Source: Saksenaea vasiformis B4078 | Taxonomy: Eukaryota; Mucoromycota; Mucoromycetes; Mucorales; Saksenaeaceae | Length of the DNA stretch: 64,000 nt | Assembly (NCBI GenBank): GCA_000697055.1 | Contig: JNDT01002246.1 | Location: forward strand, 62,001 to 126,000 | Direction: 5' to 3' | Shown: positions 22,701 through 38,314 of the stretch, in pieces | How positions within the stretch are numbered: position 1 is the first letter of the stretch | Layout of the letters: each line of letters starts with the position of its first letter | The notes under the pieces: generated by a model | Seen by the model: only the letters and a program-made list of their open reading frames with translations | What the model was told of the DNA's origin: nothing | The model's database searches: none | Translations under genes and position numbers: made by a program

Positions 22701-24677
22701 CTTCGGGAATAACGGCAATGTTGTTAAGTATAATTTTTCCGCCAATAGCTGTACGCTAGCGTTGATTCCATTTTGTCTATCTAAAATGCATGACTGCAGG
22801 ATGGTCTGAGCCATTTTTATGCTTAAAGCAAAATAGCTCTTGTTCGCGTCATGTTGAATAATAAAACGCATCCGTACAAAGCCTTAGTTGATGCATCACG
22901 CTATCATTTAATGATAAACCTATTCTTGTTGCTATAGGCCTTGCCTATGGAAAGGTCGGTCATTCGTATGCGCAAATAGTTACAAAAAAATTCTGTTTGA
23001 AACTTGTCCAGTGCGATGTCCAGGATGAGTGTCATTGAAGTTGCAACTTAAAAGACTTGACACCGAAATTACCGTAGGTGTACAGGACACTAGTCTATCT
23101 GAAAGGGTTTTCAGCGAACGAAAAAGATGGATGGATTGGCTGGCTTGATCTTCGGAGCTGTTTCATTTGAGCTGTCGTTGACCATCATTAGGCATTGGAC
23201 GTCACTTGAACATTGGAACTGCTCTTCCGATCCTAAGTTTAGATATTTTGCCTTTTTTACTCATGACAAGCGCAAGTAAAAGAAAAAAAAAAGAGGTCTC
23301 AGAAATCGGGCACATCTATACCACTTGTGACCTGAATGGATGGATCTCCAGACAACAAGAGATACTGTTCCGTGAATAGGACCTTTTTCTTTTGCACGGA
23401 AATCTTTTGATGTCATTTATCGGTCATCATGACGAAAACTTACTTTGATATGGAAAATAGGAAGTCAAGCTCCTTGATGGCAAGCGCATGCATTCCATGA
23501 GTAAAGTAAGAAGTTCATGTCGCACCGTTTAACCAAACGAACGTAGAGAGCTGGTTTTTGCAGAAGAAATGAATGACAGTTGTTCATTGTTATACGAAAT
23601 GAACAATCTAACTAACCGTAGTAGCAAAAAAAAAAAAAAAGAAGGTTCTATTTTAGCTGTTGCGATATGAATAGGTTGTACAGTAGGCTATTTGTGACTT
23701 TTGCGTGGAGCTTAGCGCAAAAAGTTAGGTGGGCTGTGCGATTTTGTGATGATGAGAAACAGAGGGGGATGATGTTTTGTTATACATGCATTCTATGGTG
23801 ATCTTTTGCATGTTAATATTCGGAAATATAGCTGTGCATTTGTTTCTCTACACACACGCAGCCGCTTTTCAGCCGAAGTTGAATCAACATTATTCGTATA
23901 GAAAACAAGAATGGGAGAGAGAATAAGCAGGGTAGGAGTTCACTAAACATCAAACTCCTTCTTAGTTGAAGGTACCATTGGTACCTGAAGGATAGAGCAC
24001 AGTCTGCATTTTAAAAATAAGAAGATGCGCCACCCAAGTTTAGAAAATCTGCGTGGAAAAAAGAGCTGAGCCCGATCGGAATTTTTTATGTTCAAAAAGA
24101 AAATGTGCCTCGCCAAAACAAAGGAAATGTGGCTCAACTAACAATAGCGTGCCACGCGACAAATTTATATATTTTTATTATTATTGTTAATGATATAACG
24201 CAACCTGTAACCATGAAGATTAATCAGCCGAAATTTTTGCTTAGCAACAGTGATTTTTAAAGACCAAGAAGTAAAGAGGAACGATTGAGGTGTTTAAAAA
24301 AAGAACCCTAAGTTATTCTAAATTCTTGGGCTCTTTTTTTTTTTAGTACCAAGAAATTCTTATGCAAGGAACAAAAGGAGAGGGGGGGGGGGGTTTGTAA
24401 TGCGGCTTATTTCAATGATCATAAGAGAAAAAAGTAGATTCCATGTGTTTTCAGTCCTTCCTTAAACCGAACCCCTTGAAATGTATTCTTTTCTTAGTCG
24501 AGTAACAACTTCCTTCTTTCTGCGGAAATTAAAAAAAATAAGTTTGCAAATCGTAAGCTGTTCCAAGGTAAAAATAGACAGCATACGCGCGCATGAATTC
24601 TTTTCTATATAAAAGCAAAACAAAAAAAAAGATTTTCTTCTTCTTCCAGAATTATTACTATTATACATGTTATTTCC
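19712..24677. other. 5-kb gene-poor region
   Basis: I find no supportable gene on either strand. Features seen: a purine tract at 20041-20130 (A/G only over long stretches), ATTTTATTTT repeats near 21335, a 15-A run near 23627, and a 12-G run near 24382. Frames at 20392, 21981 and 22223 lack conserved motifs. Composition resembles the other spacers. Confidence 0.55.
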
Positions 24678-24846
24678 ATGACAACTCTACAATCTCAAAA
24701 GAAAAAGAAGAAAACAGTGCGATTTAGTAGCAAGGCACTTGTACGATATACTCATAGTAGATCTTACTATGATCGTTCCTGCTTTGCCAACCAACCTCCA
24801 ATTCAAACATTTCGCCCACGCTTCCCCATACAATCCACCTCTACTA

Positions 24847-24878
<32 letters not shown>

Positions 24879-25145
24879 ACTACTACTGCAAATAATGAAC
24901 CCATCCATTCTGCAACATCACCTCCTCATCGACCACAAGTAACTCCTCTTAATCTTTCCATCATCCCCAATGCAACTCGGCGTTCACCTCCTACGCCCAG
25001 AAAACAAAAACCCCCAAGGTTACAAATCGACACCCATGGTCCGCGGTTTTTTACAGACCTATCCACAAATTATCGCTGTTGCTCAGAAGATGATGACGAC
25101 ACCGGCTTTCTTACACCATTATTAACAAGGACTACATTGGTTTAG
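24678..25145 (+). CDS. Small basic protein with PP1-docking-like motif
   Basis: A single-exon frame of 155 residues starting at the ATG at 24678. The N-terminus is MTTLQSQKKKKKTVRFSSKA, where KTVRF fits the RVxF protein-phosphatase-1 docking pattern. It is followed by VRYTHSRSYYDRSCF, whose aromatic-DRS element is, from memory, common in short fungal proteins of unknown role. A poly-Thr/poly-Ala tract coded by ACT and GCT repeats (24840-24890) and a Pro-rich, basic middle follow; the end is acidic (SEDDDDTGF). It converges on the REEP-like gene (99 bp between stops). I do not know its function; a PP1-binding role is inference. Confidence 0.6.
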
Positions 25146-25244
25146 TCATTATCGTAAATATTATTTCCCTCTTTTTTTTTTTGTTGTATGTACATAGAAA
25201 TTTGTTTTTCTTTGTTCTCTGTTTTTTTTTCTTGTTTTCCTTTG

Positions 25245-26283
25245 TTATAAAAAGTTACTGTTATCAGATTCTATTCTGTTTCCCTTTACCATGCGGATTC
25301 TGCCTCCATGGATACTAACAGTGGGAATTTCTAAAGAAATTTCAATATTCCTTTTTTTTTTATTTTCCTTTCCTGTCATTCCAATGAGACATACCTCCTT
25401 ATCCAATGCTTGGTTATCCATGGTTTCTGTTCTTGTTGTATGTTCTGGTATACTTTCATTTCCGCTACTATGACTATCTTGGTCGCGTAAAAGACTAGGT
25501 GGTGTGAATCCATCCAGTACACGAAAAGATGTATTGCTTGGTTCTGTCCCCTGTAATGATCGTTCCACGATCAGGGTCAAGTTGTCGTCATTGTGCAGCT
25601 TGGACGTAACAACTTGTTGGCCCTCTGCGTCATTGTCATCATCCTGCGGTTTTTGTAATACATGGCGATAAAGAATAGAAGCACCGCGTGAATGCGGACT
25701 TTGTGCCCAGTAAAGGACAAGCAATTTGTATAAATTATAGTTGGGACATAAAGAAACAAGATCCCGTGCCCAAGCATCCAGTACTGTTCATCTTTCAGTG
25801 AGCTACTACGGTCCTTTCTTCTTCCTTTTTTTTTTCTCTTAGTTCACCTTGAATGGAACCATACAGAATCCAGTAGGTTAACCAGGATTTACATTCTCGT
25901 AAAGTTTCCATGGTTTTTTCGGTCGGAACCTCGCCTTCCAATTCTTTTATCAGATGCCAGCACCGCCAAGCTGGGTAAGTTACCCCGACGATGTTCAGGG
26001 TCAGATAGGTGGAGCGCATATAAACTCGTCGCAAGGCGAATACAAGTCCAGCACTGGTGCTGAGAAATAATAGGGTGGGATGGACACCTTTACGAATGAG
26101 GAATCGGAATATACGGGATCGAGCATAAAAAGATTCTACGGAACGCACCCGCTGTGCTGAAGCTTTGCAAAGTGGGTCCGTCAAAAAGGAAAGATTAATG
26201 GGTGAACGTCGGTTGATCGAGGTAGTCCATTGCTGAATCATGGTCGACGTCGCGAAAAGTGCTTTCTCATCTTCCTCTTCCAT
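25245..26283 (-). CDS. TB2/DP1/HVA22 (REEP) family ER-membrane protein
   Basis: REEP-type proteins insert a hydrophobic hairpin that curves ER tubules. Start at the ATG at 26283 (MEEEDEKALFATSTM); one 64-bp intron (25784-25847) joins GSIQ in frame to VLDAWARDLVS, giving 324 residues. Family marks: hydrophobic segment LLFLSTSAGLVFA, VGVTYPAWRCWHLIKELEG, CKSWLTYWILYGSIQ (about 25880), YNLYKLLVLYWAQSPHSRGA and SILYRHVLQ (about 25700). The C-terminal 130 residues are hydrophilic and acidic. It differs from the shorter YOP1-type gene at 62358, so the window holds two family members. Confidence 0.82.
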
Positions 26284-28072
26284 AGTCAGCTTAGCCGGAA
26301 AGAAAGAGGAAAAATAAAAATTGGACGCTGAATTATTTTCGCGTCCAATGGAGAACCAAATTTTGCTAGCGAACAAAAAAACTCATATTCACATGAAATT
26401 GTTGATGCTGAGGAACTCAAGCAATAATAATAATAATAATAATATTTTGATTTCAGTATACTTCGCCACAAATTAATCCTGTCAGATTCCAGTGGCCCGA
26501 TCTGGCTGGAAGAGGATACCTAGTACCATGACCCAAGGGTAGATGCACACTACAGAAGGTGTGCAACCTATGCCGATCTGCTACGACAACATTGACTTAA
26601 GCAGTGGCCACCGAGAGCAAAGATGATTACGGGGGACAGGCTGAAAATAGACAAAAAAGCATGAGTAATAATGAGTGGATATATTGAGAAATATGCCTAT
26701 CTGCTTCCACTAGCGACATAAATAAATGCTTGACGTAACGGAACCACAAGACATGGTAATGACCTTTCAGCGTGTACCGGGAATTTTCTGCCAATGTCTT
26801 TGGACCTCATAGCTGGTACATGTTCCTTCACTTCTCCGTTTTTTTTTCTTTTTGTAGGAAGCTTTTCCACCTTCAAAGATATCGCTTATACGAAAAAGTA
26901 AAATGGACCATGACTTGTGACCCTGTTAGGTCAAACATTTACCTACTACCCTTATGTAGTCAACTTTGATTATCTTTAGCCTGTCCGCAGATGTAACAAT
27001 ATCTCCCCATAACCGTTCGAGATGTACCAAGGCTTCTTTGTATACAATTTCACTTCGTGATGCTATTCAACTCCTGCTACAGTAGATTTCATGCGAAGTC
27101 CTTAGCAAGGGGCCATATTCCAGAGATTATGCACAAGGTTAAACGAAAAATCTCGGAAAATCGGGCTTCACAGGTTACAAGAGAAGGCGGTCAGAAAAAG
27201 GAGAAGAAATAGGATAAGTAAGTCGTGCTGCCGAAAGTGGATACAACGATCGCATAATTGTTGGCACCGGGGAGAATTCATCTTTTGGCTAGCCGGATTC
27301 CGGTTATCCCGCGTATGGGAACCATGAAGTTCATGAAGTTCCGTTACATGTACTTGATTCTGCGAGAAGAGAAAGGAAGTGCTATATTACCACGTTCTCC
27401 TACAGAGAACCGGATCAGGGAAGTAAGTACTCAGCTTACTGATCAGGTACTGCTGTGTATGGCAAGAATCACAGATGCAATAGTTAATGAAGATAAATGC
27501 ACTCACGAAAGAATCTCGCGATCCTACAAAGGAGGTCTCCATCCATGTCATATAAGATAGGGATCTCTTATCTCTACCGTAAAATTACAAACTATGAGTC
27601 GATCATCTCCAGTTATATACAATAGTTCGTTTTCAGTACATGAGTGGTTGTTGTTGTTACTATGTGTTTATCTTGGTCGCTAATGCTCAATGATCTTCCA
27701 ATCTGGGATTGCAGAGAAAACATTCTCTTCGTTGCTTTGCCCCACGCCCTTCCTGTGTGGGAAAAAAGCGCTGCCCTCTTGCAATAGGCAATCCACAATA
27801 TTGTCATCCCTTAAGAAAGGGGTTCGATCTCTTACCAAAAGCGTCAATAGATATCTTGGCCCGTTATGCCTTCCGCTGCCATAACAGGACAGACTACACT
27901 GGAAGGGAAGCAACCCAGAGCATGACGGTTTGCTATATTTCGTTATCAGTTGGATATGCTCCTCCCCAAACCCTCTCCATTCTTCCCGAGGGATGTCCTC
28001 GAACATCATTTCTTGTAACACGGTAGTCTCAACTTGTTGGAGCAGATTAACTTTTAATCATTGCTCTTTCGT
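26284..28072. other. 1.8-kb spacer, no supported gene
   Basis: It contains an (AAT)n tract at about 26425-26447. Frames at 27258 (plus) and 27680-28021 (minus) are open for about 100 codons each but carry no recognisable motif. In particular I see no DDE/D catalytic signature that would complete the transposase-like ORF next to it. Confidence 0.5.
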
Positions 28073-28510
28073 CTAGCCTACTTGAGTCTTGTTTTTCTTG
28101 CATTCTTTCTTTGACTTGGGCTTACGAGTGGAGGCGAGATCGTCTAAGCCAAGCTCATGAACAGCTTTGCTGAATGTAGTGAATGAAACGTTCATGCAAG
28201 ATTCTGAGAATGTCGCGTGATGAACGTTTAAAGGGGCACGCGGATTTTGGCGGAGACTGCGTGCTATGACGCGTCGTGATCTTTCTGTCAACTTCTTCGG
28301 CCTCCCTGTCCGAGGTTTTGATGTTGCTGTGCCAGTTTTCTTGATGTTGCTTACAATGTTCTGGACAGTCGATCGTGAAATGTTTTTAGCCTTGGCAATT
28401 TGGCCGTACGACATTCCCGCCTGGTTCATGCCGTAAATTATAGCGCGTTCCTGATTAGAAAATTCGGTATTCGGTTTTCTGCGCTCGCTGAAGGTATCTT
28501 TTGGATCCAT
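28073..28510 (-). CDS. Tc1/mariner-type transposase N-terminal domain, orphan
   Basis: A 145-residue frame with two helix-turn-helix units: NQERAIIYGMNQAGMSYGQI followed by AKNISRSTVQNIV, then the GRPKKLTERSRRVIARSLRQ linker/second domain with the GRPR-like basic hook. A third helical part, NVSFTTFSKAVHELGL, follows. This is the paired DNA-binding half of Tc1/mariner transposases (HTH_23/HTH_38 type). It stops after KSKKECKKNKTQVG with no DDE domain downstream. It is either a truncated copy or a DNA-binding-only derivative; the frame has no internal stop. Confidence 0.75.
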   Translation of the reverse strand: MDPKDTFSERRKPNTEFSNQERAIIYGMNQAGMSYGQIAKAKNISRSTVQNIVSNIKKTGTATSKPRTGRPKKLTERSRRVIARSLRQNPRAPLNVHHATFSESCMNVSFTTFSKAVHELGLDDLASTRKPKSKKECKKNKTQVG

Positions 28511-28994
28511 AGTAAGAAGGTTATAAGAAAATAAGTACGTAGAGGAATAAGGGCTATCGATTGCGGAGTTTACAGACCGCGTTGGACCTTTTTACCTGAG
28601 CCTTTGTTTCGGACGAGGACCATACGGCCTTCCCTCGGCTTTTCCGAACGACATAGTGGGTATTTCGTACCATGTCCCCCCAAAAATAAAACTTTCTTTT
28701 GAAAAGCGGTTCTTTTCGCTTGAAATCAAAGTAGAATGCTGGTTTACCTCAATTTTCCGTATGAGATGCGTGTTCAAGGAGATACACAGATCTTTCCTTT
28801 GACTCTTCTCATAAAAACATGCCCAGTAAGGGACATCAGTTCGGCAGGTATACAGGACTGTTCATTTCTTTTTCGTGTATCATTTAGAATACACACAATG
28901 GTTGATGAAAGCAGCATATCATGACTACGCGCGGGATGCAGGTGATGTGTGATTCATTCCCAGTCAAATGAACGATTGGCCAACATAGAAGAAT

Positions 28995-30195
28995 TTATTT
29001 TATAAGATGACATGTGATGTTTTTACCATGCTCTTTGCCCCAACCGCCGATAGGTGGAAGGCTAGAACAATCCAATGTTTTCACCATTTCGATCATCATT
29101 GTGACAACATGTTCCTGAACCTGACGTTCCGAGGCAACAGCCAGTAACTGATGATGCATCCAAGCTGCATGCTGACAAAGTACATAACTCACCGAGGCTA
29201 CTGTTATCACCGCCGCAGCATAAATAACACACATGGAAGTTGCTGCTTTGGCTAGTAACATAATTGCATCGAACGGTCGTAGGGATAAACATAATCGTTG
29301 CACGTAGACAGATGGAAGCGATCGACTGAGAACGTCCACGTTGTGATACGAAAGTGCTTCTATACCATTGATCTGCCGTAAATGTAATCGAAATTCGAGA
29401 TAACGACAGAAATGGCAATACGCTTCTTCGGCGATAAATAACGAGTAGTTCATTTCGTTCAAAAACCGTCGTTCGAGATCGTTGATTTTTTGGCAACTGT
29501 ACGTAAAATTCGTCCATTCAGACAAATCTGCATTTGACCACGTAATATCCGCTCTGACGTATATAGTTAAGTCAAACTTTTCCTCCCCAAAAGAAAAAAA
29601 GAAAAAAAAAGATAAAGAGAGAAACTTACAGGTATTTTTCAGCCACCACTATACTGGCGATAAATAAATCGTGCGGATGCCATGCCGAAGGCTGTTTACG
29701 ACGCCTTGGACGAGAATGAACAAATTGATCAATGTACCAAAGACAAACCACGAGAGACGAGCATGATATTTGTGCGCGTGAGAGGGTTCTACGTATAAAA
29801 TTCACACTTGCTCGGAATGACTCAAATGCATATCTTTCCGGCATTAAAATCTGGGGTTCACTAAGTAAGTTAACAATCAGTGCGGCAGTTAAATCTAAGG
29901 AGAGCAAGGTGAAGAAGAAGTAAGAAAGAAGAGATAAAGGGGAGGCGACGTCATTACCTATCAACTCGAGAGGGATAAGGATATGGTCTCCGTGCATGCC
30001 TTGACGCTGTATGGTTCCCAGCAACTGTTGGAAAGCCGCCACTTGGCCATAATGCTAAAAAATAACCTCGGATTCACTAAGTTCCTTTCTAAATAGAAAA
30101 CAACCACTCACCAAACAGTTGGAAAAATGCTTTAATTTGTCCCTTTCAGACTGTTCTTTACGCAAAGCTGATCGCTTGAAATTCTTTCTCGACAT
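28995..30195 (-). CDS. PHO80/Pcl-type cyclin with hydrophobic C-terminal segment
   Basis: The ATG at 30195 opens a short first exon (MSRKNFKRSALRK, to 30112); later exons give a Pcl-type cyclin box: CSSLVVCLWYIDQFV, SAWHPHDLFIASIVVAEKYL, then across an intron DITWSNADLSEWTNF, NDLERRFLNEMNYSLFI and AEEAYCHFCRYLEFRL (about 29410). Such cyclins bind Pho85-like kinases. After the box comes a hydrophobic stretch (SMCVIYAAAVITVASVSYVL, about 29240-29180) that could be a membrane anchor, then a short helical tail to the stop at 28995. Whether 29880-29950 is an intron is uncertain, because the frame stays open through it. Confidence 0.8.
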
Positions 30196-31814
30196 TGAGC
30201 ATGCAAAAAGAAAAAGAGAAAACCGAAATTCAGATAACAAGGTTTTAGGACTACAAACGGAGATTAAAATGTAGCACAGCTGCCTTTTTTTTTTGAATAT
30301 AACAAATTTTCCTCGCTTCCTTGTTTTTCTTCCTCTTCCTCTTGGACGGACAAATGCGACTCTTGGCTGCGATATTCTTAGCTTGGATCTTACTCCTTTC
30401 TTTTTTTTTATCAAGGTAATGTATATATATATTGCTGATACTGATGGAGTCTATTTTTTCCTTTGCGGGGAGATGCTTGTTCCAGTAAATTGTTGTGAGC
30501 TTTTGTAAGGCCGACTGACTGTTCAGGATACTCTGGGCTTGAACTTCAGTGCTCTTGTATCTGAAGCATGACCAGGGGTTTCCAAGGAGCTACCCAGAGG
30601 ACTAGAATCATTCAATTTCTCGTTTACCGTCTGATAACGCCTTCTGAGTGTGGTTTCAAACGAAAAATTTACAAATACGCGCTGGATCCCACGCCGTCTT
30701 GGTTTTTGTCTTTACGAAGTAATTTCTGCTTCCAAGTGCTCTGCGCGCGAGTGTTCAATTCGCTTGGAAAAGTAGGCATAAAAATAAATACGGAATGGCT
30801 TTTTAGTTCACAGAAAACCAAGATCAACACAAACATAAATTTCAGGGTACATACGCCATCCTTCTTGTGTGCAGAAACGCGCACGATCTTCCAATGAGTG
30901 GACGTGTCATTTTGGCCAAAGGATGACATGTTGCAACTGATAATTTCTTTTCTTTTCTTGTTCTCGCCATTGGGTGTATTTGTTTTCAACTAAAGGCGAA
31001 TTTGCTTTCTGGAAAGAATGTACATCGTACTTATGTTGACAGCAAATATTTTCCAGCATTTACTTGATGGCACGGCATAGTTTTTCCCGCTTTACGTGTG
31101 TTGTTGCGAACTGAAACTTAGCTCAACTCTTTGGTGCCATTTTTATTGTATCGGAGAGTTCTCTTTGGCTACTCTAATCGGTTTCTCCAAAGACGACCGC
31201 GTCTGGGCATTTTGGAAAGACCTAATATATCAAGGCGCTCTGCATCAGCCTCACAATAAGATCGCTGCCGAGTGGCGAGGCTCAGCTTGAGTGTTTGCTT
31301 CTCTACCTTGCGTTTCTTTCTTAGAACTCGTTTTTTTTGTATCAAGAAACCGCTGTCGCAATCCATATTTGCGTCATCTTATCTTTGCTAGCAAGTTTTC
31401 TTTGGAGAATTAACGTTGTTGTAAGACGTTAAAGGGTCTCCTTTTGTATTCGTACGGTCGTCTCTACCGAGCTTTTTGTTGGAGGTAAGCCCTCTCCTTT
31501 TTTAGCCAGATTTGCTGGTATTTTGAACTCATATCCTTCAGTAGTTGGGACATCCATGGCGGTAGCTACTCAAAGGTCATTCTATCCCTGATGCCATTTA
31601 TCGTAAGTGGTTCCGTTGACGTGAGACGTTGGTATTAAGCTGCTGGTTGACAATTCTGGCACCTCACATAGACATTATGTGATAAACCTATCATGGTCTA
31701 ACGAAAAAGCATCTTGGTCGAGAAGATAATTGACAGTTTCGGAGTTATACGAGAGACCAAAAATCTCAGCACCACCTGCCAGAAGTAAATCACACCTTGT
31801 TTGTTCGAAACACC
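30196..31814. other. 1.6-kb spacer between divergent cyclin and TACO1 genes
   Basis: It should contain both promoters. No motif-bearing frame was found; a T-rich tract at 30400-30430 precedes the cyclin start. Frames at 30568 and 31096 are short and featureless. Confidence 0.5.
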
Positions 31815-33005
31815 ATGGCAAGCCTTTTACGTACCGCTGTCCGTGCACGACCCACCCTGCATTCACCATTGCAACGTGCACTCATCCCAACTCTATATGC
31901 TGGCACTTGCTTTCAACTCGAACAACAACGATTTGCTGTAAGAAAGAAAGGAGCCAGTAACTTCCCATGTAACTGATCATGGATTTGTTAGGGACATAAC
32001 AAATGGAGTAAAGTGAAACATACAAAAGGTGCAAAGGACGCCAAAAAGAGCAAAGTATATTCCAAAATCTCTCTTGAAATTCTATCTGCTGTACGAGGTA
32101 ACAAGTAGTAATTCCATGACTTGTCGTCTCTAACCAACAGAATGAATTTGAAGCGGGCGGCACCGATCCTTCCGTGAACTCCAACTTGGCCGCGGTATTA
32201 ACACGTGCAAAGGCTGCCAATATGCCGAAAGACAGTGTCGAGAATGCAATCAAAAGGGTAAGAAAGAAAGAAAGAAAGAAAGATATATAGGGACAAACTA
32301 GAAGAATTGGTTAGGCAGCAGATCGTAACCGAGGAGATGTGGACAACGTTGTTTACGAATGTTATGGTCCCGCGGGCGTTGCCATGATCATGTAAGCGCC
32401 ATCCTACAAGCGACACAATAACAAACTTACAAAAGCACGTGTCAGTGAGGCAGTTACCGCCAAAAAATCGCGCACAGTCAAAGAGGTAAAAGAAGTCCTG
32501 AATCGCTTGGGGTAAGTCAGCAACTCGTGTGTGAATGCAGGGTTAAATCCATATGGTGATGAATAGTGGATCTGTATCGTCTGTTGGATGGATCTTTGAG
32601 AAAAAAGGCAAACTCGTTTTTGGACCAGGTGAATCCGGCCATGACGTTGAACAAATGAGTGACACAGCCATCGAAATTGGCGCAGAAGATATGGAATTCG
32701 AAGACAACTTTGTCGAGGTAACGATCATCGGGGAAGAAAAAAAGAGTAGCGATACTCATAGGATCGTCATGGTATAGATTATTTGCGACTTTTCCCAGCT
32801 CAATGCTCTCAATCAAGAACTGTTGAAGCGCAAGTACGAAGTTCATAAGATGGAAGCGACCTATGTTCCGCAATCGAGTACCGAGATCACGGATCAAGAA
32901 ACGTTTGAACAAGTAGACAAATGCATTGACGATATGGAAAATCTGGATGATGTCGTCAAGGTGCATCATAATGCAGTAGTTGCCTTTGAAGAAGACAAAG
33001 AATAG
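31815..33005 (+). CDS. TACO1/YebC-family mitochondrial translation factor
   Basis: In mitochondria TACO1 supports translation of cytochrome c oxidase subunit I; bacterial YebC relatives bind ribosomes. Seven exons (31815-31937, 31992-32097, 32154-32257, 32315-32391, 32446-32511, 32567-32717, 32799-33005) join in frame to 277 residues. The N-terminus is Arg-rich and lacks acidic residues until position 37, a mitochondrial presequence. Family marks: [74 protein letters not shown] and [13 protein letters not shown]. It converges on IRE1 with about 115 bp between stops. Confidence 0.93.
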
Positions 33006-33120
33006 AGAGAACTGGCACAGGCTTGTAGATATACTATCTTCGCATAACGTTTCATGGTCTAGATTTATATACAATGCTCGATAGAATAATACAAACGAAA
33101 AGAGAAAAGGGTTACATTGT

Positions 33121-36553
<3,433 letters not shown>

Positions 36554-37051
36554 GGCAAGATGAATGCTTTGCAAGCAGGCTGACCAACTGACTGTAAAAA
36601 AAAAAGAAGAAAAGGGCGCTCTGACCAAAACGCAACCCAGCCTAAAAAGGAAATTCTCACAAAAAAGACAACCTGCTTCATCGTAAAACAAATTATCTTG
36701 TGGCGTACAAAAGCCATACTATTCCTTGTGCAGTTTATTACAATTCCATGAGAAATTGCTAGTTAGGCAATACGATTTCCTCAGAAAAAGGAGATCTTTA
36801 AATAATTGACAAGCGTAAAACTCTCCGTAAAATCACTATTGACTGTCAACAATCTTTTTGCATTGAAGTACTGTTCTATTTGCTCAATGCTATTCGTTCA
36901 TGGATATTTGGCATTGGTTACAGTTCTAAGAAAAAAGTGAAAGAGGAAAGCGAGCCATGTTCAAAACCTCCTTTCGGTGTCTGAAAAAAAATTCGGCACG
37001 TAAAGCTAGCGGTTTCATGGTATGGTATCCATTCATCCGTTCTCTTTTACG

Positions 37052-38009
37052 ATGGAGGATATCGTAGCCATGGATGTCGGTACGCAATGCAATTTTGAGT
37101 TGGCATGGGTTACTCCTATGACTTACATGAGCAACAGACATGTTGGAGGCCGATGCCGCCTACGAATTACAAGAAGATCAAGGAACACTGGAGGAAGGGA
37201 CAGCTCTATCCGATGCAGCATCATCGGGAGAGAAAACTGAGAAAGAGAAGCAGCCATTGTCCACAGAAGATAAAGTTGCGGATGAAGCAGCATCATTGGA
37301 TCAAGAAGAATCACCTCGTCCTAACGCCCTCTTTCTCTATGGTCTGGACGAAATGAGCACAAGAGACATCAAAAAGTACTGTGAAGGGCTCAATCTAGAT
37401 CAGATCGAGTGGATCAACGATTCTTCGTGTAAGATCGCCGAAAATGGGACTATAAGTTGTTCATGACGGAGAAAAACGCACATAGGCAATCTCGTTTTCC
37501 CTACGGAGGAGGAAGCCATTCAAGCTGCCAACGCACTTTTGGAAACACCAAGTGAATTAACTCATACTGTACTGCGAAAAACGAAACCACATGCTCGAGA
37601 GAACCGTGTGTTTGAGAACCTACATATTCGAATTGCCACTACGGCCGATGTGAAGGAAAAAGGAGCGCGCGAACGAAGTCGGTACTATCTTTTGTATGGC
37701 ACAGAGGAAAGCACCTATGATCGCAGTCGAACACGCGAAGAGCAGGTACCTATCAGCAGTCGATTAGGTATGCGACGTGCGAGGGAAGAACGGGACGTGT
37801 TTAGTCGACTTGGAAGACGAAGAGACGATCATGACGATGATAGAAGATACTCTAGGAGGCGGGAGCGACCCAGAAGAAGAAGGTCGATGTCTCCTGTACA
37901 TAGAAGGAGTCCACCTGCAGAGAAGAGAGAAGATACGGTAGAAGATACTGACCTGACTACTGAGTTACCTGAGAGTCTCAAGGGCCGATTGGGTCCTAGA
38001 CAGGAATAA
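37052..38009 (+). CDS. NCBP3-like nuclear cap-binding subunit
   Basis: NCBP3 proteins bind capped RNA together with NCBP1 and act in mRNA export. Three exons (37052-37079, 37138-37428, 37486-38009) give 280 residues. An acidic N-terminal stretch precedes the RRM-like core: NALFLYGLDEMSTRDIKKYC, IEWINDSSCNLVFPTEEEA and IQAANALLETP. Then come HIRIATTADVKEKGARERS and RYYLLYGTEES, matching the family's second conserved block, followed by ISSRLGMRRAREERDVFSRL and an Arg-rich RS/RD-like tail (YSRRRERPRRRRSMSP). Shorter than the human protein but with the same order of elements. The convergent neighbour is also an RNA-binding protein. Confidence 0.85.
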
Positions 38010-38314
38010 ATAAAATACCTCGCAGCATCTCTTCGCTACTGTAAATTCAGAACGGTTTTGTTTTTTTTTTATTTTGCTCTACAATCCACTTCTGCAACTC
38101 CCACAGCTCTCGATAGTGGGCACATGTAGATCTTACTGATTATGTTCAACAGACTTGTAAACCATCCATATAGACAGTAAAGAAATATTTATCATTGCAT
38201 CATAGACTGGGAAAGAAAAAAGAAGGGACAGCTTTTCAAGGACATGCTAAACCCATAGAAAGGGTGCAACATGGCGATAGCAAAGGATAAAGGGGACGCT
38301 ATGTTTACTATGTT

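Noticed and set aside
24687..24908. Poly-Ser protein on the minus strand
   Set aside because: It is the antisense reading of the ACT/GCT repeats inside the small plus-strand gene.
27680..28021. Catalytic half of the Tc1-like transposase
   Set aside because: The frame lacks any DDE/D-like motif, and its residues do not fit Tc1/mariner catalytic domains.
32517..33074. 185-codon minus-strand frame
   Set aside because: Antisense of the TACO1 last exons; only the plus strand carries YebC motifs.
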